A model generated the notes under the pieces. That model was not told the DNA's origin. It searched no databases and saw only the letters and a program-made list of their open reading frames with translations. A stretch of 43,299 nucleotides of DNA, taken from positions 1-43,299 of the forward strand of contig JBDKVB010000072.1 in assembly GCA_039679385.1 (NCBI GenBank), in the 5' to 3' direction. The DNA is from Armatimonadia bacterium. Its GTDB lineage: Bacteria; Armatimonadota; Zipacnadia; Zipacnadales; JABUFB01. The position numbers were made by a program, and so were the translations under genes. Position 1 is the stretch's first letter; the number at the start of each line of letters is the position of its first letter. This document shows positions 15,599-22,706 of the stretch, in pieces.

Positions 15599-18500
15599 AT
15601 GTCCCCTGCGGCACTCAGAGCGTGGGCTCTCCCGATGTTGGTGGTCGTGGCTGTGGGCGGTGTCCTGGTTCCCGCCATGGCCGGCGAGGTCAAGCTCTAC
15701 GTTGCCCGGGGCGGCAACGACCAGGCGACCGGAAAGCTACCCGATCCCCAGGGCATCAACGGCCCCTTCGCAACCCTCCAGCGCGCCCAGCAAGAGGTGC
15801 GGCGACTCCGGGCCGGCTCACCGCAGGACGCGGTGATTGTCTTCGTCCGTGGCGGCACTTACGAGCTTCCCGCGGCTCTGCAGTTCGGGCCGGAGGACTC
15901 CGGCACCTCGACCGCTCCCGTCACCTACCGCGCCTATCCGGGCGAGAAGCCGCTTCTGGTCGGTGCACGCAAGATCACGGGCTTCCATCCCTACAAGGGC
16001 CAGATCCTCCAGGCCAGCCTGCAGAACACGCCGCTGGCCAAGACGGTCTTCCGGCAACTGTTCTTCCGTGGCGAGCGCATGGTCATGGCCCGTTGCCCGA
16101 ACGTAGACCCCTCGGACCCTCACGGCGGGAAGTGGGAGCATGTGGCTGCCGTTGACGGTGACCAGGTGCAAGACCACTTCACCGCCATGCCGGGCGTGGT
16201 CAAGGACTGGACGAAGGTGAGCTACGCCGAGGTCGGCATCTTCCCCCAGCATGACTGGGCCTGGAACATACTTCGAGTCAAGTCGGCCGACAAGGCAGAG
16301 GGCACCGTCACGCTCGCCGGCAAGACCTCCTACGATATGCGCGTGGGCGACCGCTACTTCGTCCAGAACCTGCTCGAGGAGCTCGATGCACCCGGCGAGT
16401 GGTACCTGGACCGCGACACGTCCACGCTCTACTTCTGGCCACCGGCGGACGTGAACACCGGCGAGGTTCTCGCGGCCGTCATGGATAGCGTGGTAGTCAT
16501 CAAGGGTGCCCGCTATGTGAATCTGCGCGGGTTCACTGTGGAGGCCTGCGACGGCGACGCGGTGGTGCTCGATGGGTGCGAGAGGTGCGAGGTTGCCCAG
16601 TGCACGGTTCGGAACTGCGGCGCCTGGGGAGTGCGCATCAACGGCGGGACCAACTCCGGTGCCTTCGGGAACGACGTCTACGCCACAGGCTCGGGCGGCA
16701 TCTCGCTCAGCGGCGGCGACCGCAAGACCCTCCAGCGTGGCGACAACTACGCGACGAACAACTACGTACACCATGTGGCCGCCTTCAACCGGACCTACAA
16801 CACCGCCATCAATTGCAGCGGCGTGGGCAACCGGGCCGACCACAACCTCATCCACGATACGCCCCACGCAGGGATGACCCTGAGCGGGAACGACAACCTC
16901 GTCGAGTACAACCTCGTGCACCACACGAACCTGCAGTCGGCAGACACGGGCGGCATCTACTTTTGCTCCCGCGACTGGACCCAGCGCAACAACACCATCC
17001 GCTACAACATCTTCCACCACTGCGGCGGGTACGGGAAGATCAACTCCTGGTCGCCGGTCTCGAAGGGCAAGATCGGCTTCCACTACCCGGGCTTCACCTG
17101 GGGCATCTACCTGGACGACCCGACAACCGGCACGCTGGTGTACGGCAACATCCTCTGGAGCGTGCCCATCTGCGCCCTGCACAACCACGGGGGACGCGAC
17201 AACACCTGGGAGAACAACATCCTCGTCGACTGCCCGGCAATCAACGAGGGGATGCTCGCCCCGAACTGGGGAGAGTGGCCCAGCATTTACCAAAAGCTGC
17301 GGGACAACCGGCAGCCCGGCTCGCCCTACCTGGAGCGCTACCCGGAACTGGCGGACTACAAGGACACTCGTCCCGAGGAGATGAGCGGCGTCCGCTTCCT
17401 GCGCAACATCGTCTACTACACGGAAGAGGGTACCCGTTGGCTCCGCGAGGAGAACCAGAGTGGCTGGCAGGGCGGGCAACTGCTCTACCAGTTGCGCATG
17501 ACGAAGGAAGACTTCGCCAAGAACGAGTGGGACTACAACCTGGTCTATGCGCCGCCGGGGATGGAGGTCAAGGTCCGGCTGGATCGTCAGCCGGACATCA
17601 ACGAGCTCATGGGCTGGGAGAAGTGGCGCAGCCTCGGCGTTGATCAGCACTCGGTGCTGGCAGACCCGCTCTTCGTGGATGCGGCGAATCACGACTACCG
17701 TCTGAAGCCCGAGTCGCCGGCGCTCAAGCTCGGGTTCCAGCAGATCCCGACGGACCGCATCGGGTGCTTCGCCGATGACCGCCGGGCAAGCTGGCCGATT
17801 GTCGAGGCTCCCGGCGCCAGTGCCCGGGGCGAGTTCACGACACTCGAGTACGTGGACCTTCCGGGCTACGGTCGCACTCCGGCGCGGGAGGTCAATCCAC
17901 GCAAGGGTCTGGGGACGCTCGCGGCCAAGCTGGCAGCCAAGCAGCCGATCAAGGTCGCCTACTTCGGCGGCGGGATTCACCCCTCTTCGGGCTGGCGTGC
18001 GGAGCTGCTGAAGACCCTTCGCGCTCACTACCCGGGTGTTGAGGTCAGCGAGATCGACGCCGGGATCTGCGATTGCGTCCGTGGTTCGAGCTTCAGCACC
18101 TTCCGATTCCGCCATGACGTGCTCGACAAGAAGCCGGACCTGGTGCTGGTAGACTTCGCCTCGGACGACCGAGACATCGCCGACCAGCGGTCCATCTGGC
18201 TGTCGATGGAGGGCATCGTGCGCCAGGCCTGGAGCACCGACCCGAAGGTGGAGTTCCTGTTCCTGTACGCCTTCCGCGACGGCTACCAGGCAGACTACCG
18301 AGAGGGCATGTCGCCGGTGGTAGTCTCGGCCTACGAACGCGTGTCGGAGCACTACGGCATTCCCTCGATTAACCTGGGGGTGCGCGTGGAGAAGCTGGAG
18401 CGCGAGGGAAAGCTGGTGGTCAAGGCGACGGCCGAGGAAGCGGCCAAGCTGACCGGCAAGATTGTGTTTTCGGCGGATGGTACCCGCCCCTCGGCGGCCG

Positions 18501-19096
18501 CCAACCAACTCTACGCCCAGACAATCGCCGAGGGACTGGCGCAGATCGCCGCTGCTTCGACAGCGCCGACCGAAGCACTCCACGTGGCTGCGCTCGCCAA
18601 GCGTCCCATCAACGCCAACAACATGGAACGCGCCCGGCAAGTGCCGATCACTGCCGACATGCTGACCGGACAGTGGCAGAAGTTGTCGCCGCTGGATCCG
18701 CTCAGCCGCCAGTTTGCGCGGCACTTCGACAGCATCTGGTACACCAACACGCCGGGCGCCAAGTTGACCTTCCGCTTCAAGGGGACGGAGGCCGGTTTCT
18801 TCAACCTCATGGGTCCCGACACCGGCATCGCTCGGATGACCGTGGACGGGACCGTCGTCGGCACCCGGCAGCAGGTCGATCCCTGGTCGTACTACCAGCG
18901 GCTGTCGGGGCTGTCCATCGCCGGCGGGCTGCCCGACACAGAGCATACTGTGGTGGTGGAGCTGCTTCCCGACGTGCCGAATCGGGCGGTGCCGATCGCC
19001 GAGTCCAAGAAGGCCGGACGCTATCGGGCAGAGGACTTCGAGGGTGTGGCGCTGCGCTTCGGGTTCCTCCGGATCGTCGGGGAGATGCTTCCGTGA
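15599..19096 (+). CDS. Secreted right-handed beta-helix protein fused to a degenerate SGNH domain
   Basis: An 1165-residue exported protein; GGGAGG lies nine bases before ATG 15599 and residues 1-29 are a signal peptide. Residues about 30-740 begin LYVARGGNDQATG and FATLQRAQQEVR, the entry to pectate-lyase-like parallel beta-helices, and contain repeated coils (HNLIHDTPHAGMTLSGNDNL, VEYNLVHHTN) ending in ADPLFVDAANHDYRLKPESPA, the standard beta-helix tail. About 785-975 looks like an SGNH/GDSL hydrolase (KVAYFGGG..., KKPDLVLVDFASDD, ADGTRPSAAANQLYA), but the usual Ser, Asn and His positions read Gly792, Asp856 and Arg963. The last 190 residues form a beta-rich, possibly carbohydrate-binding module (LTFRFKGTEAGFFNLMGP). 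It probably binds or cleaves polysaccharide outside the cell; activity is unproved. Confidence 0.8.
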   Translation: MSPAALRAWALPMLVVVAVGGVLVPAMAGEVKLYVARGGNDQATGKLPDPQGINGPFATLQRAQQEVRRLRAGSPQDAVIVFVRGGTYELPAALQFGPEDSGTSTAPVTYRAYPGEKPLLVGARKITGFHPYKGQILQASLQNTPLAKTVFRQLFFRGERMVMARCPNVDPSDPHGGKWEHVAAVDGDQVQDHFTAMPGVVKDWTKVSYAEVGIFPQHDWAWNILRVKSADKAEGTVTLAGKTSYDMRVGDRYFVQNLLEELDAPGEWYLDRDTSTLYFWPPADVNTGEVLAAVMDSVVVIKGARYVNLRGFTVEACDGDAVVLDGCERCEVAQCTVRNCGAWGVRINGGTNSGAFGNDVYATGSGGISLSGGDRKTLQRGDNYATNNYVHHVAAFNRTYNTAINCSGVGNRADHNLIHDTPHAGMTLSGNDNLVEYNLVHHTNLQSADTGGIYFCSRDWTQRNNTIRYNIFHHCGGYGKINSWSPVSKGKIGFHYPGFTWGIYLDDPTTGTLVYGNILWSVPICALHNHGGRDNTWENNILVDCPAINEGMLAPNWGEWPSIYQKLRDNRQPGSPYLERYPELADYKDTRPEEMSGVRFLRNIVYYTEEGTRWLREENQSGWQGGQLLYQLRMTKEDFAKNEWDYNLVYAPPGMEVKVRLDRQPDINELMGWEKWRSLGVDQHSVLADPLFVDAANHDYRLKPESPALKLGFQQIPTDRIGCFADDRRASWPIVEAPGASARGEFTTLEYVDLPGYGRTPAREVNPRKGLGTLAAKLAAKQPIKVAYFGGGIHPSSGWRAELLKTLRAHYPGVEVSEIDAGICDCVRGSSFSTFRFRHDVLDKKPDLVLVDFASDDRDIADQRSIWLSMEGIVRQAWSTDPKVEFLFLYAFRDGYQADYREGMSPVVVSAYERVSEHYGIPSINLGVRVEKLEREGKLVVKATAEEAAKLTGKIVFSADGTRPSAAANQLYAQTIAEGLAQIAAASTAPTEALHVAALAKRPINANNMERARQVPITADMLTGQWQKLSPLDPLSRQFARHFDSIWYTNTPGAKLTFRFKGTEAGFFNLMGPDTGIARMTVDGTVVGTRQQVDPWSYYQRLSGLSIAGGLPDTEHTVVVELLPDVPNRAVPIAESKKAGRYRAEDFEGVALRFGFLRIVGEMLP

Positions 19097-19140
19097 CCCA
19101 GATAAGGGGGCGTTAGTGGTGCTTAGCCGCACACTAAGGA

Positions 19141-19159
19141 CCTGACACCAGGTGTCAGG
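19141..19159. repeat. Perfect TGACACC dyad (copy 1)
   Basis: CCTGACACCAGGTGTCAGG is a 19-base perfect palindrome around a single A, between the stop of the beta-helix gene and its terminator. A related spaced dyad lies at 22434-22465, so the pair flanks comEC-comEA. It resembles the short dispersed CCTGACACC/GGTGTCAGG elements seen in many environmental genomes, but could be an operator. Confidence 0.5.
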
Positions 19160-19178
19160 TTGCTGCAAGTATCTCGCA

Positions 19179-19207
19179 GGGGGCTGTGATCTCACAGCCC
19201 CCTTTTT
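19179..19207 (+). terminator. Intrinsic terminator after the beta-helix gene
   Basis: Perfect 11-base stem GGGGGCTGTGA / TCACAGCCCCC with a 2-base loop, followed by TTTTT. Its right arm overlaps the stop codon of comEC on the opposite strand. Confidence 0.85.
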
Positions 19208-21684
19208 GGTGCCCGGCAAGGAGCGAGGCAGGTGGTGACAAGGAGTCGGCGACCCCGCTGCTCGACTCGCACGGCACCCACCTCCTCGGTGCTGAGTTGG
19301 TGGCGGGCGAACTCGGCGCAGGTGTCGGCGCCTGCCCGCTCGGGTGGCTCACCACGACGCGAGACGACTGCCACCTTCGGCTGTACCGTCTCCCAGAAGG
19401 CGGGAAGATTGGCGCTGCTGCGTCCGTGATGGGGGACCTGGAGGAAGTCGGCGCGAAGTCGCGAGGGCGACAGATGATTGAGTGCCCAGACCATGCCGGC
19501 GGTCTCGAGGTCACCCGGGAAAAGCGCTGTGAGGCGGCCGGACTTGACTCTGACCAGGAGCGAGGCGTTGTTGTCTCCGGTGGGAAGCTCCTGCGTCTCG
19601 CGGTCGGCCGGTGGTGAGAGCACCTCCAGCGTGGTCTCCCCGAGGGAAAGTCGGGTGCCCGCACGGGCGACTCGCACGATCGCGCCCCCCGACCGCAGTG
19701 AGGAGAGAGTTCGCTGCCAGCTTCGCTCCTCGGCGTCACCGCTCACGAGCACGACTCCGACGGGCATCCAGCGAGCCAGGGTGGTGACGGCGCTGTAGTG
19801 GTCGGTGTCTGGGTGAGTGATCACGAGCACGTCGATCCGGCGGTGGCCACGGCGAACCAGGTAGGGGCGAAGCACGTCGCGGGCCAACTGGAAAGTGGAG
19901 AGCCCGAAACGGCCGCCGGCATCCACGAGGATGGTTCGCCCGTCGGGGGTCTCGACCAAGGAGCTCTGGCCCTCGCCGACGTCGAAGGTGGTGACGGTCG
20001 CGGGTCGGGGCCAGAGGCAGGAGATCGCACACCCGCAGGTTACCAGAGCAAGGACGAGGGCGGCGGCGGCGAGGAGCGTGCCCCGATGCTCCGACCAAGC
20101 CCGCTTGAGCGCCCCGGAGCGCAGGAGCCCGAACAGGAGGGCGAGGGCCGCGTACCAGATCACGCAGCCCAGGGGCGGCAGGTACACGTTGTCCACGAAG
20201 GCACCGGGTAGGCGGACGCAGAGGCTGTTAACCCCGCAGATGCAGGAGATCAGCACCCGTGCCAGCGCGCACAGAGGCCAGGCCAGAGCAGGCGCAAGAG
20301 ACCCGAGCAGCGCCGCCGCCAACCCCAGGATCACCACCAGCGTCGAGAGCGGCACCGCAACAAGGTTCGCCACAACGCCGACCATCGAGAACCCGTAGAA
20401 GTGGCTCCACAACAGCGGGACGGTCATCAGCCAAGTACCCACGGTCGCGATGCCTGCCAGAGAGATACACTCTGCAATGCCTATCGCGGCGCGGCTGAGA
20501 GCATCGTGGCCGTACAGAGGGCGTGGTCTGCGACCCGCCAGAGAGACCGTCACGCCGATGGTGGCGGCGAAGGTGAGCTGCGCCCCGGCCCCAAAAATCA
20601 CGCCCGGATGGGTGAGCATCAAGAGGATCGCGGCAAGGGCGATGGAGGAGGCGAGGTCGTACTGACGCGCTGAGACGGTGCAGACGGCCCAGATCGCGCA
20701 CATGATCAGGGAGCGGGCGATGGAAGCGCCCATGCCGGTCAGCAGACCGAACCACAGGATCAGCGGGCCGATGAGCAGCAGATGCCGCCAGGTCAAACCG
20801 CGAGAGCCGCCGGCGAGAGTGACGACAAGGGCGACTACTGCTGAGACCTGGGCGCCGGACACCACCAGGAGATGAATCGTGCCGCTGCGCCGGAAGAGCT
20901 CACGCGTCTCGTCGCTGAGGTCGGCTACGTCGTCGCCCAGTACCATCGCGGCAAGGAGGTCGGCCATCTGCTCGTCGCCAGAACCACCCAGGGCCCGCCG
21001 GTAGAGCTCCAACACGCGCCGGCGGGTGCCGGACAGATGCTCCTCCAGCCGCACCAATAGGGACGCCTCTCCCGGAAGGGCGGTCAGCGTGGCGGCCTCG
21101 ACCACAGAGAAGACGCCTCGACGGGCGAGGGCCTTGCGTGCATCCGGCTGGCCCCAGTTGGTCGCTCGCTGCGGGAGGTTGACCAGGGGCTTGTCCAGGC
21201 GCACCTGCTGACCCGGCCGCAGGAGCATCCTGACCCGGCTCTGGACTGTCACCTGGGCCTGCCCGCTGACCCGGCGGCGGCGTCCCTGGGCGTCAGTCGC
21301 GTACCTAGGCCGGAGCAGGAAGGCGGCGTGACCACCGCGTTGGTAGCTGACCTGAAGGAGGGTGCCTTCGAGGCTCGAGAGTGGGGCTTCAGCGAGTCTT
21401 GAAAGGTCGCCGGGGAGCGGGGTCATGGCGAGACTGTGCAGCAGCGCACCGAGGCCTGAGGTCGCCAGGAGCAGGCTCACGGCGGCACAGTGCGGGTTGC
21501 GCGTTAGGAGGCATATCACCACAAGGAGGACCGTGAAGCCTGCGCACGCCCACATCGGGAAGGCTATGCGATCCGCCAGCAGGATCCCTATCGCCAGCGC
21601 CGCCGACAGGGCCACCAGCGGCCTCGGTGCAATCTCACGTCTGGCTTGCTTCAGCAGGTCCTGGACAATCGCCACCGGGTGCAC
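19192..21684 (-). CDS. comEC: DNA internalization protein ComEC/Rec2
   Basis: An 830-residue inner membrane protein that forms the channel for single-stranded DNA uptake in natural transformation. Early transmembrane helices (about 22-90) are followed by an OB-like periplasmic region with LEGTLLQVSYQRG. The central competence domain carries MVLGDDVADLSDETRELFRRSG and IHLLVVSGAQVSAV, where the usual 'SGLHV' reads SGAQV, and many further helices. The C-terminal metallo-beta-lactamase-like domain starts VTTFDVGEGQSSLVETPDGR and has ITHPDTDHYSA, DNNASLLVRV and LQVPHHGRSSANLP, matching the proposed nuclease domain. All three domains are present and full length. GTG 21684 lies three bases after the comEA stop, so translation is coupled. 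The downstream end overlaps a terminator of the convergent gene. Confidence 0.95.
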   Translation of the reverse strand: MHPVAIVQDLLKQARREIAPRPLVALSAALAIGILLADRIAFPMWACAGFTVLLVVICLLTRNPHCAAVSLLLATSGLGALLHSLAMTPLPGDLSRLAEAPLSSLEGTLLQVSYQRGGHAAFLLRPRYATDAQGRRRRVSGQAQVTVQSRVRMLLRPGQQVRLDKPLVNLPQRATNWGQPDARKALARRGVFSVVEAATLTALPGEASLLVRLEEHLSGTRRRVLELYRRALGGSGDEQMADLLAAMVLGDDVADLSDETRELFRRSGTIHLLVVSGAQVSAVVALVVTLAGGSRGLTWRHLLLIGPLILWFGLLTGMGASIARSLIMCAIWAVCTVSARQYDLASSIALAAILLMLTHPGVIFGAGAQLTFAATIGVTVSLAGRRPRPLYGHDALSRAAIGIAECISLAGIATVGTWLMTVPLLWSHFYGFSMVGVVANLVAVPLSTLVVILGLAAALLGSLAPALAWPLCALARVLISCICGVNSLCVRLPGAFVDNVYLPPLGCVIWYAALALLFGLLRSGALKRAWSEHRGTLLAAAALVLALVTCGCAISCLWPRPATVTTFDVGEGQSSLVETPDGRTILVDAGGRFGLSTFQLARDVLRPYLVRRGHRRIDVLVITHPDTDHYSAVTTLARWMPVGVVLVSGDAEERSWQRTLSSLRSGGAIVRVARAGTRLSLGETTLEVLSPPADRETQELPTGDNNASLLVRVKSGRLTALFPGDLETAGMVWALNHLSPSRLRADFLQVPHHGRSSANLPAFWETVQPKVAVVSRRGEPPERAGADTCAEFARHQLSTEEVGAVRVEQRGRRLLVTTCLAPCRAPKRGL

Positions 21685-21687
21685 CCG

Positions 21688-22431
21688 CTACAGTGAGAGA
21701 TAGGGTTTCATGCGGGCGAAGGTCTTCTCGCCGATGCCCTTCACCTGCAGGAGGTCCTCGACGCGACGGAAGGGGCCGACGGTCTGGCGGTACGACACAA
21801 TGCGCCCGGCGACGACGGGACCGACCCCGGGCAAGGCCTCCAGCTCCTCCGCGGTTGCGCTGTTGAGGTGAACCTGTCCGGGAGCAGGAGTAGCCTGGGT
21901 GCCGCCCTTCCGGAGGGTCTGGGAAGACGGGCCTGCGCTTGTGGAAGGCTGGGGCGGAGCTGCTCTCGTCGGCCCGGATACACCGGCCGAACCCGTGGAC
22001 GCAGGGGTGCCCGCACAGACGGTGAGGTCGGGCTGATGGACTGGTGGTGCCGCAGTGGAGGGCTGGGGTGAAGAGGAAGGCTGCGCTGCTCGACTGGGGA
22101 CACAGACCTGCTGGCCGTCCTTGAGAGGACTCGCCAGGTTCATCCACTCGGGGCAGGCCTCGGCGGAGAACCCGCCTGCCGCCTGGACCGCCTGATAGAC
22201 TCGCGAACCGCCCGCGAGTGTGTAGACATTCGGGGATCGCACGGCTCCGACGACGTGGACCGTGATGCGTCCGGTGCCGGCGTCGGCCGCCGCGTCACGA
22301 GTCGCCGCAGTGTTCTCAACCACAAGGGCCTGAGGACTGGCGGCGCGTCGAGCGAAGACTACTCCGACCGCCAGCACCGCGAACCCTAGGGCGACAGCAA
22401 GGGTCACCCGTTGCCCCTTGGTCAGGATCAT
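21688..22431 (-). CDS. comEA: Competence DNA-binding protein ComEA (SLBB + helix-hairpin-helix)
   Basis: A 247-residue membrane-anchored DNA receptor. An N-terminal helix (RVTLAVALGFAVLAVGVVFA) anchors it; about 52-112 is an SLBB domain (ITVHVVGAVRSPNVYTLAGG ... AVQAAGGFS ... LKDGQQVCVP); 113-180 is a Pro/Ser/Thr/Gln linker; about 185-247 is a double helix-hairpin-helix domain (VHLNSATAEELEALPGVGPV, then LLQVKGIGEKTF) that binds double-stranded DNA without sequence preference. It delivers DNA to ComEC, encoded three bases downstream. ATG 22431 is chosen over a GTG at 22440 because a G-rich stretch lies six bases before it. The long linker is the only unusual part. Confidence 0.9.
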   Translation of the reverse strand: MILTKGQRVTLAVALGFAVLAVGVVFARRAASPQALVVENTAATRDAAADAGTGRITVHVVGAVRSPNVYTLAGGSRVYQAVQAAGGFSAEACPEWMNLASPLKDGQQVCVPSRAAQPSSSPQPSTAAPPVHQPDLTVCAGTPASTGSAGVSGPTRAAPPQPSTSAGPSSQTLRKGGTQATPAPGQVHLNSATAEELEALPGVGPVVAGRIVSYRQTVGPFRRVEDLLQVKGIGEKTFARMKPYLSL

Positions 22432-22433
22432 GC

Positions 22434-22465
22434 CTGACACCCCCCGGTGGAGGCAATGGTGTCAG
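22434..22465. repeat. TGACACC dyad (copy 2) at the comEA start
   Basis: CTGACACC (22434-22441) and GGTGTCAG (22458-22465) form an 8-base inverted repeat with a 16-base spacer, immediately upstream of comEA and overlapping its translation-initiation region. It carries the same arms as the dyad at 19141-19159. Confidence 0.4.
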
Positions 22466-22547
22466 CCGGAGCCCAGGCCCAGGACGGGAGAGGGCTCCAG
22501 CCAGTTACTCAAGTTAGTGAGCGCACCCGGCGCTACGGGGTCCCGCC

Positions 22548-22652
22548 TCAGCCACCACCCGGCATGCAGCCGGGAAGGAGAGTCAGGGCCAGGGCCAAGG
22601 TCAGCGCCAGGTAGAGCGCCAGACTACGTATGGACGCCGTGAACCGATTCAC
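22548..22652 (-). CDS. Small putative lipoprotein, 34 residues
   Basis: A short frame from GTG 22652 to TGA 22548, with GGGGG nine bases upstream. It encodes MNRFTASIR, then a hydrophobic run SLALYLALTLALALTLLPGC, then MPGGG and stop. The basic N-terminus, long hydrophobic core and LPGC lipobox immediately before the end are what a type II (lipoprotein) signal peptide needs; after cleavage only a Cys-Met-Pro-Gly-Gly-Gly tail would remain. It lies between leuS and comEA on the same strand. Very short lipoproteins with almost no mature domain occur in other bacteria (for example LptM/YifL-type). It could also be a chance frame, since GC-rich DNA readily encodes Leu/Ala runs; the ribosome site and lipobox argue for reality. 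Confidence 0.45.
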   Translation of the reverse strand: MNRFTASIRSLALYLALTLALALTLLPGCMPGGG

Positions 22653-22706
22653 CGTCGCTACCCCCGAGCCGTCGCCTGGGATATCTGCGACAACATCCTC
22701 ACACGG

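Noticed and set aside
15818-19219. Minus-strand open frame of over 1100 codons opposite the beta-helix gene
   Set aside because: It is the antisense shadow of a high-GC gene with third-position GC bias; no ribosome site or domain, while the + strand frame has signal peptide and family patterns.
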